From the NCBI GenBank assembly GCA_016713135.1, contig JADJPR010000022.1:388202-452201 (forward strand): DNA of 64,000 bases. The letters run 5' to 3'. The stretch comes from Rhodanobacteraceae bacterium (lineage in GTDB: Bacteria; Pseudomonadota; Gammaproteobacteria; Xanthomonadales; SZUA-5). Under the pieces are notes generated by a model, which did not search any database, was not told the DNA's origin, and saw only the letters and a program-made list of their open reading frames with translations. This document shows positions 38,656-48,139 of the stretch, one piece after another. The position numbers and the translations under genes are program-made. Numbering within the stretch: position 1 is the first letter of the stretch; the number at the start of each line of letters is the position of its first letter.

Positions 38656-39408
38656 CTAGTCGGACGGGTCGTTTCTGTCCTTGGCGTCTGTTGGCTTTGA
38701 GCCCTTCTTGCGCATTGATTCGCCGCTGAGCTCAACCAGCTCTGCGTTGTGTACCAGGCGGTCGAGGATGGCGTCGGCCAGGGTGGGATCCTTGAACTGA
38801 CCGTGCCAGAGCTTGAGCGGCAGCTGGCTGGTCAGCAGCACGCTTCCGCGCTGGTGGCGATCTTCCAGCAGTTCCAGCAGCAGCGGCTGGTGCTCCGCGC
38901 ACATCGGCACCAGGCCGAAGTCGTCGAGGATCAGCAGGTCGATGCGGCTCAGGGTCTTCAGCCAGTGGCTGGTCCGCCCTTGCGCCTGTAGTGCACTGAG
39001 CTCGTCGCCGAGGCGTGGCAGGCGCAGGTAGCGCACCGAGTGCTTGGCGTCGATGGCGGCCTTGGCGAGCGCGCAGCCGAGGTAGCTCTTGCCGACGCCA
39101 GTCGGGCCGATCAGCAGCACGTGCTGGTGTTGCCTGAGCCAGTTGAGGCTGAGCAGATGGAGCCAGCGGCTCTTGCCCAGACCGCGCGGCGTGCGCAGGT
39201 CGACGTCGGCCGGGTGTGCCCGCTGGCTGAGGCGCGCAAGCTTCAGCCGCCGCGTCTGGGCTACGCTGTCGCGGTGCAGGCATTCGGCTTCGAGCAGGGT
39301 GGCGAGGGTGTCGATGAACTCGTCGCCCGGGGACATCCGCGCCAGGGTGTCGGCCACGCCGCGCAGGCCCAGGCGCGCCAGTTGCTGGTGCACAGGTTCA
39401 TGCAGCAT
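38656..39408 (-). CDS. istB: IS21 helper ATPase IstB
   Basis: A 250-residue AAA+ protein with Walker A GPTGVGKSYLG near residue 101, Walker B LLILDDFGL near 158 and the arginine-rich VLLTSQLPLKLWH. It helps the transposase choose and join targets. Its start overlaps the IstA stop by 11 bases. Confidence 0.95.
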   Translation of the reverse strand: MLHEPVHQQLARLGLRGVADTLARMSPGDEFIDTLATLLEAECLHRDSVAQTRRLKLARLSQRAHPADVDLRTPRGLGKSRWLHLLSLNWLRQHQHVLLIGPTGVGKSYLGCALAKAAIDAKHSVRYLRLPRLGDELSALQAQGRTSHWLKTLSRIDLLILDDFGLVPMCAEHQPLLLELLEDRHQRGSVLLTSQLPLKLWHGQFKDPTLADAILDRLVHNAELVELSGESMRKKGSKPTDAKDRNDPSD

Positions 39409-40939
39409 GGCGCACCTCCGGATGGCTGGCACTGTAATAGTCGCTGCCGCGGACGTGCTCATGGGTCTGCGGCGGGAGCGGCAGCGGCAACTGGTTGCGC
39501 GCACTGAGCAACAGCCGGCGCACATGCTCGTAGCCGATGGTGTCGAGGGCACAGGCGCGTGCGCACGCGTCCTCGAGTGCGCTCGCGCCGTGGTCGCGCA
39601 CCAGGCCGAGCACGCCCTGGGCACTGCGGATCGCTTGTTCCGGATGCCGGCGCTTGGCGAACAGCGTCTCGATGAACGCGAGCGTCCGACTGCCGACAGC
39701 CGCCGCCCGCTGCAGGATCTTCGGGTCGGCATAGGCGCGGTGATGCGCCGGCATGTGCGCCGGATCGGTGATGAAGCGTTGGCTCGGCGGTGCGCGGCGA
39801 TGCAGTGCAATCCGCTGATCGCGGATCAGCACTTCGACATGCGCCTGGGTCAGGCGGACTTCGACGATCTGTCCGGCGTGTACATGAGGGACGCTGTAGT
39901 ACTGCCGGTGGACGTCGACGTGATAGTCGCGCGCCACCTTGCGCACCAGGTAGCTGGCCATCTCGAAGCGGTTCGCTGGCAATGGCGACAGATGCACGCG
40001 CTCCTCGGCCAACTGGCTGTCGCGCGAGCCCACGCGCTTCTGGAACGGCGTCGCATTCAATGCCGCGAGCTTCTCCTTCAGCCAGTCGTTGAGGGCATCG
40101 AGCGAGGCGAACACGCGGTCGCGCGCGCAGGCGAGGATCTGCATCTCGACCACCTTCACGGCGCCCTCGACCGGCGACTTGTCCCTGGGCTTGCGTACTC
40201 GGGCCGGGATCACGACGACATCGTAGTGGCGCGCAAAGTCGCGATAGGCCGCGGTCAGCTTCGGCTCGAAGCGATCCGCTCGGGCAATCAGCGCACGCGG
40301 ATTGTCGGGCACCGCAATCCGGGGCACGCCACCGAAGGCGACGAAGGCCCGGTGATGGCCGTCGAGCCAGCTCTCGGCCGTCTCGTTGGCATAGGCGTGC
40401 GCGAAGATCGCGTTCGACCAGCCGAGCGCGGCGGTGAAGATGTGCGCCGATGCGACCTTGTCGCCGATGCGGTAGTCCAACGTCAGACCGGCGAAGTCGA
40501 AATAGGCCTTCTCGCCCGGCACATGGTCGTGGCGATAAGCCAGATCACGGTCAGCCAGGAACGCGCCCAGCTCATCGCAGAACACGCTGTAGCCGATGCC
40601 GTCCGGATGTTGCTCGCGATACTCGGACCACAACAGCCGCCGGGTCACCCCTTTGCGCGCCAACTCCGGCACCATCGCCGCATAGTTGGGCCGCGCGCAG
40701 GGCTTCGCTGTCCCCTGGTGCGGATGACTCCGATATAACCGCCGCTCCAGTTCCTCGTCGCTCAACCCGGCGTCCAGCGGCCAACTAAGCCCCGACGCCG
40801 CAAAGTGCTTGAGCAGGCGCTCCACCGTACTGCGCGCCACCCCCTGCGAGCGCGCCAGCACCCGCCGGCTCAGCCCTTCCTCATAGTGCAACCGCAGCAG
40901 TTCTCGAATCTGTCGCATGAGCAACCTCGCTTGAGACAT
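39398..40939 (-). CDS. istA: IS21 transposase IstA
   Basis: A 513-residue transposase from ATG 40939. It has an N-terminal helix-turn-helix (RRVLARSQGVARSTVERLL) and a DDE core with YFDFAGLTLDY, a second aspartate in IAVPDNPRALI and the glutamate in KSPVEGAVKVVE. The C-terminus is HEHVRGSDYYS. It appears intact. Confidence 0.95.
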   Translation of the reverse strand: MSQARLLMRQIRELLRLHYEEGLSRRVLARSQGVARSTVERLLKHFAASGLSWPLDAGLSDEELERRLYRSHPHQGTAKPCARPNYAAMVPELARKGVTRRLLWSEYREQHPDGIGYSVFCDELGAFLADRDLAYRHDHVPGEKAYFDFAGLTLDYRIGDKVASAHIFTAALGWSNAIFAHAYANETAESWLDGHHRAFVAFGGVPRIAVPDNPRALIARADRFEPKLTAAYRDFARHYDVVVIPARVRKPRDKSPVEGAVKVVEMQILACARDRVFASLDALNDWLKEKLAALNATPFQKRVGSRDSQLAEERVHLSPLPANRFEMASYLVRKVARDYHVDVHRQYYSVPHVHAGQIVEVRLTQAHVEVLIRDQRIALHRRAPPSQRFITDPAHMPAHHRAYADPKILQRAAAVGSRTLAFIETLFAKRRHPEQAIRSAQGVLGLVRDHGASALEDACARACALDTIGYEHVRRLLLSARNQLPLPLPPQTHEHVRGSDYYSASHPEVRHAA

Positions 40940-41652
40940 GGGAATACCCCGCAGGCAAAGCCCGCGAGGATGACCCCCCTCAAGCGACCGCCGCACTGGC
41001 CTCCCATGACCCGGAACGCTGGCCTCGCATGCCCCGGAACCGTGGCCTCGCATCGTCCGGAATCCTGGCCTCGCATGCGCCGGAATGGTGGCCTCTCATG
41101 AACCGGAATATCCAGGTGGATCTCCTACCCAAGCCTTAAATCCTGCCTTGCACTTATGCCTCGGGTTTTCTTGGTATCCAAACCCCTGCACAATCCACAC
41201 TTCACCAACTCTTCCCCGTGCCTCCGCACAGAACTTGTAGCCGCATAAATCCCGCCAAGCGAATCCTCGTTTCATGCAAGCCGCTTCTGGCTGGCTTATT
41301 GAAAGTGGCTCGGCTTCACCTAGAAATAGCTGGCTGCGAAGGTGGCGAGAAATGTCGAGGAAAGAAGGCGGCGCGCCAAATCCGAAATTTCCAGCGGGCC
41401 GACAAAATGCTTCCGAACTAACCGCAAGGAACAGGAAAAGGATAACTGTCCGCACGACTCCCCCCCTTTGGATTTTTAAGGCCAGCATACTTACTCGGCA
41501 GCACCGCACCGCGCCCCCCCTCCCAAAACCGCCTACAACCCACCACCGCATCCCGTGGGGGTCAGCGTGGGGAACAGAATCCTTGGGCCGACACTTTCTC
41601 TAGCATATTCAATAGCTTAGGTTGCTAGTTGCGCAGCTAGTTAGATTGCATC

Positions 41653-42120
41653 TCAGTAGACAACCAATCTTTTATCTTCCGTCAAGCCACAAGGCCAGTA
41701 GCCAATAGCGTACAACCTTATCACCCGACACCAAAAACCGCATTTCTCAGCAATTATCTCCCGCGCCGCCATTCTTGCCGCGTATTGTGCTCCTGATTGA
41801 GCTGCGATGTTGTAGTCATGTGGGGTCTCCACCAGGCGAGTAGCATACGTTTCGAGTCTACGCATAGACCTAAGTGCCGTCTTTACCACCCGCAACTCCG
41901 CATCCCTCCTCTCAGTTCCCTTGCCGTTGAGATCGACCAACACACGTAGGTTCTCCCCATGTACCGGATCTTCTTGGTCTCGGGATGTAGGCAGCCAATT
42001 CCACGCCAGATCGCCCGCCATAGACTCCAGCGAGACCGCGTCCTCGCCAGATTGGAATTCGCCGACCCGCGAAAACCAGTTGCTGGCAGTAACCAAGTTT
42101 TCGAGTTCGTCGATAGTCAC
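41653..42120 (-). CDS. cassette protein of unknown function
   Basis: A 155-residue protein beginning 8 bases from the attC at 42128, as usual for a cassette gene. It has LENLVTASNWFSRVGEF, DLNGKGTERRDAELRVVK and a cysteine-containing end. The middle (NIAAQSGAQYAARMAAREI) is helical. No family is recognised. It lies next to the island border. Confidence 0.65.
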   Translation of the reverse strand: MTIDELENLVTASNWFSRVGEFQSGEDAVSLESMAGDLAWNWLPTSRDQEDPVHGENLRVLVDLNGKGTERRDAELRVVKTALRSMRRLETYATRLVETPHDYNIAAQSGAQYAARMAAREIIAEKCGFWCRVIRLYAIGYWPCGLTEDKRLVVY

Positions 42121-42127
42121 AATGCAA

Positions 42128-42211
42128 TCTAACGCCGTGTTAAGCCGCGCCGGCAGCGCGGCCAGATGGTGCGACGAGCCTGTTCCGGCGTCGGCTTGAA
42201 CACATAGTTAG
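42128..42211 (-). other. attC (GTGTT/GCGCCGG class)
   Basis: Outer arms GTGTT and AACAC, inner arms GCGCCGG and CCGGCGTCGGC, cores TCTAAC and GTTAGA. Confidence 0.93.
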
Positions 42212-42485
42212 AATTCATCCTCATTCAGAGCGAAATTGAACTTGCCGTAAAGCCCCCACCTTAAGCTCTCTACCTCAAGCTCTCTACCTCAAGCTCTCTA
42301 CCTCAAGCTCTCTACCCCAAGCTCTCTACTTCAAGCTCTCTACCTCAAGCTCTCTACCGCAAGCTCTCTACCTCAAGCTCCCTACCTCAGGCTCTACACC
42401 TCAGGCTCTACACCTCAGGTCCTCCACCTCAGCTTTCCCAGCGAATCGCCCCAAGACGAGCTAGCTCACAATCTTGCGCATGAAT
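42212..42485 (-). repeat. gene-less cassette with 14-bp tandem repeats
   Basis: After a short conserved lead (GAATTCATCCTCATTC) about a dozen copies of AAGCTCTCTACCTC follow, then CCTCAGGCTCTACA variants. No gene is seen. The end GACGAGCTAGCTCACA is shared with the next cassette. Confidence 0.85.
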
Positions 42486-42570
42486 TCTAACGCCGTGTTA
42501 AGCCGCGCCGGCAGCGCGGCCAGATGGTGCGAAGAGCCTGTTCCGGCGTCGGCTTGAACACATAGTTAGA
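42486..42570 (-). other. attC (GTGTT/GCGCCGG class)
   Basis: Nearly identical to the site at 42128. Confidence 0.93.
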
Positions 42571-42896
42571 ATTCATCCTCATTCAGGGCGAAATTGAACT
42601 TACCGTAAAGCCCCCACCTTAAGCTCTCTACCTCAAGCTCTCTACCTCAAGCTCTCTACCTCAAGCTCTCTACCTCAAGCTCTCTACCTCAAGCTCTCTA
42701 CCTCAAGCTCTCTACCTCTCTACCTCAAGCTCTCTACTTCAAGCTCTCTACCTCAAGCTCTCTACGTCAAACTCTCTACCTCAAGCTCTCCACCTCAAGC
42801 TCTCCAGCTCTAGTTTTCCACCCCAGGTCTTTCACACCTGGAGACTTCTCAGCAAACCGCCCCAAGACGAACTAGCTCACAATCTGGCGCATGAAT
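42571..42896 (-). repeat. gene-less cassette with 14-bp tandem repeats
   Basis: The same lead and end as the cassette at 42212, with about fifteen AAGCTCTCTACCTC units and a few variants. No gene is seen. Confidence 0.85.
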
Positions 42897-42982
42897 TCTA
42901 ACGCCGCAATAAGCCGCGCCGGCCGCTGTGTCCGGTCTGTGCCAAGAGCCTGTTCCGGCGTCGGCTTGATTGCATAGTTAGC
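42897..42982 (-). other. attC (GCAAT/GCGCCGG class)
   Basis: Outer arms GCAAT and ATTGC, inner arms GCGCCGG and CCGGCGTCGGC. Confidence 0.92.
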
Positions 42983-43372
42983 TTTTCATCCTTAAGCCCC
43001 AACCGAGCATGCGCCGTTGAACCGACCGCCCGCAAGCGCGCGGCGGCGGCAGCCACCGACTGCGACCTGCGAGAGAGCCGCCGCGCCAGGCGCGGCAACC
43101 TTGCCTCACGCTTCCCGCAATGCCAACCACCAACCGAAGCGACAACGGTACCCGCCCGCCTACCGCAAGCAATGCGGCCAGTAGGCGACAAGCCTTGTAC
43201 AAAGCTGCCCACCGGGCTTGCTCTGTGCGACAGCCGCACGAAGGCCGCGCGGCGGAGTGCTCTACCACCCACAGAACCACAATCGCGCGCAATGCGGCAA
43301 TCTGGCCTTCTGGTGAGTTCAATGCACTCTTTCACGACTCGAAGATTCCTTGCGCGAAGGGGCAATATGAAA
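42983..43372 (-). other. GC-rich cassette without clear gene
   Basis: It has GCGCGGCGGC blocks with inverted partners (GCCGCCGCGC) and the lead CTTTTCATCC shared with the cassette at 49473. A minus-strand frame (from 43365) is open into the attC but is arginine-rich and unconvincing. Confidence 0.6.
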
Positions 43373-43459
43373 GCTAACGCCGCAATAACCCGCGCCGGCA
43401 GTATTGCCCGATTTGAGCGAAGAGCCTGTTCCGGCGTCGGGTTGATTGCATAGTTAGGT
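43373..43459 (-). other. attC (GCAAT/GCGCCGG class)
   Basis: It has AACCC on the left matched by GGGTT on the right, a compensated change. Confidence 0.92.
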
Positions 43460-43460
43460 T

Positions 43461-44015
43461 TCAGTCCGATCGAGGATTTAAAGGATCACATCCAACATTT
43501 TCACCGCCTTTCCGTTTCATTGCGTCGCGGACAGCCACCACCACACGCTCATCAGAAATATCTACTAATTTAAGACGCTCAATCAATATGTCTGTAGATC
43601 CGCACACTCGAGACTCAAATGCCAAAAGCGCCAGGGCTAGTGCGGAGAATTGAGCGTCTTGTGGATAGAACGACGTAGCAAGATATTTAGCGCTCAATGC
43701 GCGATCCAAAGGTCTCCGGGGAAATCCAACCTCAATAGCCCAAGCAAGTTGAACCGCGTGAGCATCATGTGGACATTGACTGGGCATTTCCATGAATCTA
43801 TTTGTAACGTTTCCGGTTCCATCAAATGCCCCAACCAGCGCTTCCACAAACCCATCTGAGCTTCTGTCGCACTGAAAATGCCCATCCTCATGCATCATCA
43901 CCTCCGCATGCTCAGGCGCAGCTGAAATCCAACTCAGTCCAAAGTATCCCGCAAGCGCTAGGCCGATTCCGACCAACCAAATTCTGGTCAATTTACGGGA
44001 CATCATTTCTCTCAA
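43461..44015 (-). CDS. cassette membrane-anchored protein
   Basis: A 184-residue protein with one N-terminal helix (IWLVGIGLALAGYFGLSWI) and a periplasmic part containing FVEALVGAFDGTGNV, CPHDAHAVQLAWAIEVGF and paired cysteines. The stop lies at the attC border. No family is recognised. ATG 44003 is an alternative start. Confidence 0.75.
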   Translation of the reverse strand: MREMMSRKLTRIWLVGIGLALAGYFGLSWISAAPEHAEVMMHEDGHFQCDRSSDGFVEALVGAFDGTGNVTNRFMEMPSQCPHDAHAVQLAWAIEVGFPRRPLDRALSAKYLATSFYPQDAQFSALALALLAFESRVCGSTDILIERLKLVDISDERVVVAVRDAMKRKGGENVGCDPLNPRSD

Positions 44016-44041
44016 TCTTGTTGGAAGCTCAGGTACGGAAA

Positions 44042-44127
44042 CCTAACGCCGTGTTAAGCCGCGCCGGCCGCGCAGCCAGGTAGAACGAAGAGCCTGTACC
44101 GGCGTCGGCTTGAACACATAGTTAGCT
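44042..44127 (-). other. attC (GTGTT/GCGCCGG class)
   Basis: Standard arms, with TGTACCGGCG instead of TGTTCCGGCG. Confidence 0.93.
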
Positions 44128-44142
44128 TTCTTCCTCATAATT

Positions 44143-44534
44143 TCAACGAGATTCCTTCCTCTTTGCCATGAACTGCATGAGGTCTCGAACAGCCGCGTCT
44201 GCCGCCATATCAGAGTTGAGATCCTCTGCGCGTATCCGACGAACTTCAACACCTTCATAGGTTAGCGGGACAAGCCGCTTATCAGCTTCTACAGGTGTTT
44301 CCCGGTGATACGTATCGCCGTCAACCTCCACCACAAACGTCAATCCCTTGTAAATAATCAGGAAATCCGGCTCCAGTCTGTTATACGACTTCCCCACTCG
44401 CACAAAAACTGGCAATGGCGATACCGCGAGTTTGGCACGAACCAGCGCATCAAAAAGGACAATTTCTGCCTTGGAGCGGAAAAGGAGACCACGGTGCTCC
44501 TTCGAAGCTATGTTGTCACTTCTTACCCTGCCCT
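44143..44534 (-). CDS. DUF559-like endonuclease, 5' end cut by repeat element
   Basis: The sequence RSKAEIVLFDALV, PDFLIIYKGLTFVVEVDG and VRRIRAEDLNSD is typical of short Vsr/DUF559-type nuclease domains (E, D, EVD). Without the element at 44535 the frame would start at a GTG inside the end of the neighbouring gene (GTGTTACAG, after GGGGGAAG), giving about 135 residues. As it stands the start is separated from the body, although the frame stays open into the element. Confidence 0.65.
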
Positions 44535-44778
44535 GAGTAAGTATCCCCCGGCAGAGCCGGGCTTTAACGATTGCGGACCCCTCAAAGGGGTCTTTTCGCA
44601 ATCGAGAATCAAAGGCTGGCCAGTCCACATCCATCGCCCTGACCAATTTCCCGTGTGCCTCGCCGCCACATTAACGTCTGCGCCTGAACTGAGCCGACCG
44701 CCGATGGAAGCAACTTCTGTAAACGTCAAACTGCTACTGCCACCCCGGCAGAGCCGGGGGAACTCCCTTGTTGCTTAG
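44535..44778. mobile_element. hairpin-ended element, copy B (244 bp)
   Basis: It matches copy A at 36688-36933 apart from a 2-base deletion in the first hairpin loop region. It is inserted at the junction of two overlapping cassette genes. Confidence 0.85.
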
Positions 44779-45148
44779 TAACACCTTCCCCCTTGATGAA
44801 TTTCAGGGCCTCTCCGCGCCAATCCTCCGTGACATCTCTCACCTGTGGTGACAGCACAACCCTATTCAAAGCATCTTCTGCAAGTGATCCGAAAAAGTGT
44901 CTTGCGACCTCCAAAATTGATTCTTCCGCTGATTCTCTCTCTGCATCAGAAAGCGCGTAATACAGTTGAATTGGTATGCCCAGATTGAGCCGCCAGTAAT
45001 TTACTCCGAAATCATGGTCCCACAGCAGAAGTTCAGCCTCTCCTTCAACAACAGCGGCAATAGCTCGCGAATCACCTTTGATCTGCAGTGCCGCCACAAC
45101 GGAAGATAAAAGTGCCTCGACATTGAATGGCTTGGGGCGAGCGGCCAC
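44779..45148 (-). CDS. cassette protein of unknown function, 3' end cut
   Basis: From GTG 45148 about 125 residues are read: PKPFNVEALLSSVVAALQI, AELLLWDHDFGVNYWRL and ESAEESILEVARHFFGSL. It ends at IKGEGV and then enters the element. Removal of the element gives GEGVTGQGKK and a stop, overlapping the nuclease start. No family is recognised; the pair would be one two-gene cassette. Confidence 0.6.
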
Positions 45149-45168
45149 TTACGTCACTCCGAGAAGAA

Positions 45169-45258
45169 AGCTAACGCCGCAATAAGCCGTTGCGGCACGA
45201 TATTGTCCGGTTTGAGCCAAGAGCTTGTTCCGCAATCGGCTTGATTGCATAGTTAGGC
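45169..45258 (-). other. attC (GCAAT/TTGCGG class)
   Basis: Outer arms GCAAT and ATTGC, inner arms TTGCGG and CCGCAATCGGC. Confidence 0.93.
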
Positions 45259-45277
45259 GTCGCTCTTACGACTCCAC

Positions 45278-46255
45278 TTACTCTTTCGGGTTATTTCGCG
45301 ATTCCCTCCATACGCTCAAACCCACGCCCAGCGCCAACATCAAAAGAGGGCTCAAGTACATGCCAATCAGCTCACCTTCAACCCTCCCCATTTCGAAAGA
45401 GTCGAGTGTGTTGAGTACACCCGTACCCACAACTTGGCCCCGGACGTAAAAACCAGCGGACACAGCGAGCAGAGACGTTCCTACGAGCCCGACCAAACGC
45501 CGCCTAGCAATTACTCTTCCCGCGACGCGGTTGATCAACGCGCCCCCCCAGTAGAGGGCGGAGTAAACCAATGCGTAGAAAAGTAGCAACGCCCAGAAAA
45601 TCCCTCCACGAGCGGATTCCTTAGGTATGTCTAAGATCTTTTGCTTTTCCTTCCCAGCCTCCGCAGCAAGCGTGGTCGGATTAAAGGCCATGTTTTTAAT
45701 GGCCCTCATTTCCAGGAATTCCCTTGCGTCTTGCGTCCTATCAAAGCTCGATAATCCCAATATTGTAACGGAGTAGATTGACCGGCCTTTTCTTAGCACA
45801 AACAAATTTCCAACTCCAATTCCCTCGGAGTTCACAACCTGACGGAGGCTGCAATCATCCATCCATTCATCTGGACAGATCATCTCCTTTAAAGTCACGC
45901 CGAGTTTCAAAAGCTCCGCTGCAGCTTTTGTTTCCCACTCGGAAAAGGCGAGTGGCGGGGATTCAGAAGGTGAAACCAGAATCAGCAACGACCGTACGAA
46001 TGCCCTTTCACCTTCGAACTTATGAAAAAGGCTATACCGATTGTTCGCAGCCACAAAGTCTTGGGTAGTAGACTCACCTTTGGCAATTATTTCTGTCCTA
46101 GCAGCCTCATCGAGCACCTCCATCGGCACCCATTTCAAATAGTCGTCAATTCCATGTAACTGCAGGGCCGATGCCTCTTTCAACCGAAGCTCCGTAGCTA
46201 GGACGGCGCCCGAAGCGAGCGAGAGAAACGCAAGCAAGAAGTACCACAGTCTCAT
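45278..46255 (-). CDS. cassette membrane protein with large periplasmic domain
   Basis: A 325-residue protein from ATG 46255. It has a signal peptide (LWYFLLAFLSLASGAVLA), an extracytoplasmic part of about 190 residues and three C-terminal helices (IFWALLLFYALVYSALYWGG, VGTSLLAVSAGFYV, MYLSPLLMLALGVGLSVW). No family is recognised. The start sits in sequence of a gene-less cassette family, with no attC between. Confidence 0.7.
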   Translation of the reverse strand: MRLWYFLLAFLSLASGAVLATELRLKEASALQLHGIDDYLKWVPMEVLDEAARTEIIAKGESTTQDFVAANNRYSLFHKFEGERAFVRSLLILVSPSESPPLAFSEWETKAAAELLKLGVTLKEMICPDEWMDDCSLRQVVNSEGIGVGNLFVLRKGRSIYSVTILGLSSFDRTQDAREFLEMRAIKNMAFNPTTLAAEAGKEKQKILDIPKESARGGIFWALLLFYALVYSALYWGGALINRVAGRVIARRRLVGLVGTSLLAVSAGFYVRGQVVGTGVLNTLDSFEMGRVEGELIGMYLSPLLMLALGVGLSVWRESRNNPKE

Positions 46256-46615
46256 TTTTTCACCTCGGTCCCATTGTGCCCGAGCCTCCAACTTCCTTGA
46301 CCATTATGCTGTTGATCTTCTCGCCTCATGCTACTTGCGCAAGTGACCACCGAACCAGGTTCCCCGCTTCGAGGATGCCACGCAAGAAGCCTTTCCCGAT
46401 CTATTCGATGGATCAAGCGTTTAACAAAGATGGCGCCCCAACAACGACTACCGCCCTTCTTCAGAAACAGCCACGAAAGAACCCGCTCAATTGATACGAC
46501 ACTGGTGCTATTGCCCTTCTTCTCCAACCCACGCGAGCAAGATTAAACGCTCAATGCTTTGGCTCTTCACACCACTCCACTCACGCTCTCCCCCGACCCG
46601 CCACTGCTTCTGACG
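46256..46615 (-). other. family-1 gene-less sequence (fused cassette)
   Basis: It has the family-1 words CCCGAGCCTCC, CGACACTGGTGCTATTGC and CTCTTCACACCACTCCAC. A minus-strand frame of about 75 codons is shared with the copy at 59376 but not with the other copies. Confidence 0.6.
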
Positions 46616-46702
46616 TCCAACGCCGCATTAAGCCGTTGCGGCACGATAGACTGGTTTGAGCGAAGAGCCTGTTCCGCAATCGGCTTGAATGCATAGTTAG
46701 GT
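46616..46702 (-). other. attC (GCATT/TTGCGG class)
   Basis: Outer arms GCATT and AATGC, inner arms TTGCGG and CCGCAATCGGC. Confidence 0.93.
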
Positions 46703-46747
46703 GTCCACACCTTACACAAAATACGCGCTCAACGCCTGAATCAACAC

Positions 46748-47089
46748 TCACAGAATTTCTCCTGGCCCGAAGGAGCCTAAGACAAATACCACAATAGCAA
46801 GTTGACCAACTCCCACGATTATTTCCCCAAATGCAGCCATCCTCTCAGGCTCGTTCAGCAGAAGGAGCCGACGCACCGCCAACGGAATGACGACGATCTG
46901 CGACAAAGCAGACACACAAAACACCACCAGTGCCAAATAGAAGATAGCAAGCTGAAGGAAGTTCAACGATCCAACCGCAATTCCTCCCTCTCCAAATCCA
47001 AACATCAGGGACACGAGAAGAGCGCACCCCGAGATTAGAGGCAGCGCAACCAGGTGCAGCTTCGGGAACTTCAACCACTCGGGGTTCAT
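46748..47089 (-). CDS. cassette membrane protein (113 aa)
   Basis: It has three hydrophobic helices (LHLVALPLISGCALLVSLMFG, AIFYLALVVFCVSALSQIV, IIVGVGQLAIVVFVLGSF). The ATG lies 10 bases from the attC. No family is recognised. Confidence 0.75.
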   Translation of the reverse strand: MNPEWLKFPKLHLVALPLISGCALLVSLMFGFGEGGIAVGSLNFLQLAIFYLALVVFCVSALSQIVVIPLAVRRLLLLNEPERMAAFGEIIVGVGQLAIVVFVLGSFGPGEIL

Positions 47090-47098
47090 GTATGGACA

Positions 47099-47184
47099 CC
47101 TAACGCCGTGTTAAGCCGCGCCGGCCGCGCAGCCAGGTTGAACGAAGAGCCTGTTCCGGCGTCGGCTTGAACACATAGTTAGAA
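47099..47184 (-). other. attC (GTGTT/GCGCCGG class)
   Basis: Standard arms of this class. Confidence 0.93.
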
Positions 47185-47614
47185 TTCACCCGTCTACAGA
47201 GCGAAAATATACCTACCGTAAAATCCACACCTCAAGTTTCCACCTCAAGTTTCCACCTCAAGTTTCCACCTCAAGTTTCCACCTCAAGTTTCCACCTCAA
47301 GTTTCCACCTCAAGTTTCCACCTCAAGTTTCCACCTCAAGTTTCCACCTCAAGTTTCCACCTCAAGTTTCCACCTCAAGTTTCCTCCTCAAGTTTCCTCC
47401 TCAGGTTTCCTCCTCAAGTTTCTACCTCAAGTTTCTACCTCAAGTCCTCCACCCCAGTGTTTTCAACCACAGACACTCTACCTCAGACTCCATCCTCAAA
47501 CCTTCCCCTCCCCGCTCCATACCTCAGTGCATCCCGCCTAGGCAACAACTCAGAACCAATTCCCGCCCAGCTTTCTGGCGTTTGGCGAGCTCGGCCACGG
47601 CCAAACGAGTGAAT
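47185..47614 (-). repeat. gene-less cassette with 13-bp tandem repeats
   Basis: After AATTCACCCGTCTACAGAGC and CCGTAAAATCC about seventeen AAGTTTCCACCTC units follow, then decayed ones. The end has GGCGAGCTCGGCCACGG. No gene is seen. Confidence 0.85.
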
Positions 47615-47703
47615 TCTAACGCCGCGTTAAGCCGCCGCGGCACGCAGTGCCACGGTCTGTGCGAAGCGCCTGTTCCGCGGTCGGCTTGAACGCATAGTTA
47701 GAT
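47615..47703 (-). other. attC (GCGTT/GCCGCGG class)
   Basis: Outer arms GCGTT and AACGC, inner arms CCGCGG and CCGCGGTCGGC. Confidence 0.93.
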
Positions 47704-48099
47704 TTTTCCATCACTAAATAGGCCAAAGAACACACCAATTCCCAATAGGCAGGACACGGCACCCATGAATGAAGCGTACTCAAGTGCTCGCGGGACCACC
47801 AATTGAGCAAATTTCAAGTGAATCCTCCACGGCACCATAACCAGAACGAGAGTTGTCACGATCAATAGCCATCCAAAGGCAAGAAATACAGATTCAAATC
47901 TCAATCCAGGTGCAGACGCCAGAAATGCGAGTCCAACAAGAAGGCGACAACCCATCTCAATAAAGTGAACGCGCGCGTTTTGCGCAAATCCCAGCAGAAA
48001 TTTGCGAAACTTCTGTGGACGAACGAACGCTACAACCCCAAGGGTGATCAAGAACGTTCCAAACACAGCTACTACGAGCATGGAAATCTCGACCATCAT
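47698..48099 (-). CDS. duplicated cassette membrane protein, copy 1
   Basis: 133 residues from MMVEISMLVV with three or four helices (VVAVFGTFLITLGVVAFV, LLVGLAFLASAPG, FLAFGWLLIVTTLVLVMV, FMGAVSCLLGIGVFFGLF). It is almost identical to the cassette at 53099, with one residue difference (I/V). The stop lies inside the attC outer core. No family is recognised. Confidence 0.8.
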   Translation of the reverse strand: MMVEISMLVVAVFGTFLITLGVVAFVRPQKFRKFLLGFAQNARVHFIEMGCRLLVGLAFLASAPGLRFESVFLAFGWLLIVTTLVLVMVPWRIHLKFAQLVVPRALEYASFMGAVSCLLGIGVFFGLFSDGKI

Positions 48100-48139
48100 T
48101 TCTCCTAGAAGGGTCGCAACCTCTCCCCTGCCAAAAAAA

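Larger units (their letters stand above)
38549..41113 (-). mobile_element. IS21-family insertion sequence
   Basis: A 2565-bp element with ends GGATATTCC and repeated internal blocks of the form CATGCGAGGCC..TTCCG, three at the left and about five at the right, as expected of IstA binding sites. AGGT flanks it on both sides as a 4-bp target duplication. It encodes IstA and IstB. Confidence 0.92.
37914..41455 (-). pseudogene. secreted coiled-coil protein gene split by IS21
   Basis: The 5' part runs from GTG 41455 (GGGGGAG site) to 41118: signal peptide VILFLFLAVSSEAFC, then GFAWRDLCGYKFC. The 3' part is 37914-38548. Removing 38549-41113 and one AGGT copy gives the in-frame join GDPPVPVAEFCNFQP. 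An EAERKKQEAEQAAAAAAEKERI coiled coil follows. A second frame break at the AAAAA near 38078 shifts the end to LHAYTVASLRALSNFHQSV and ELEL-stop at 37914. The function is unknown. Confidence 0.7.

Noticed and set aside
42983..43365. Arginine-rich cassette protein
   Set aside because: The frame reads through repeats and into the attC, has no ribosome site, and is not kept in the sister cassette at 49473.
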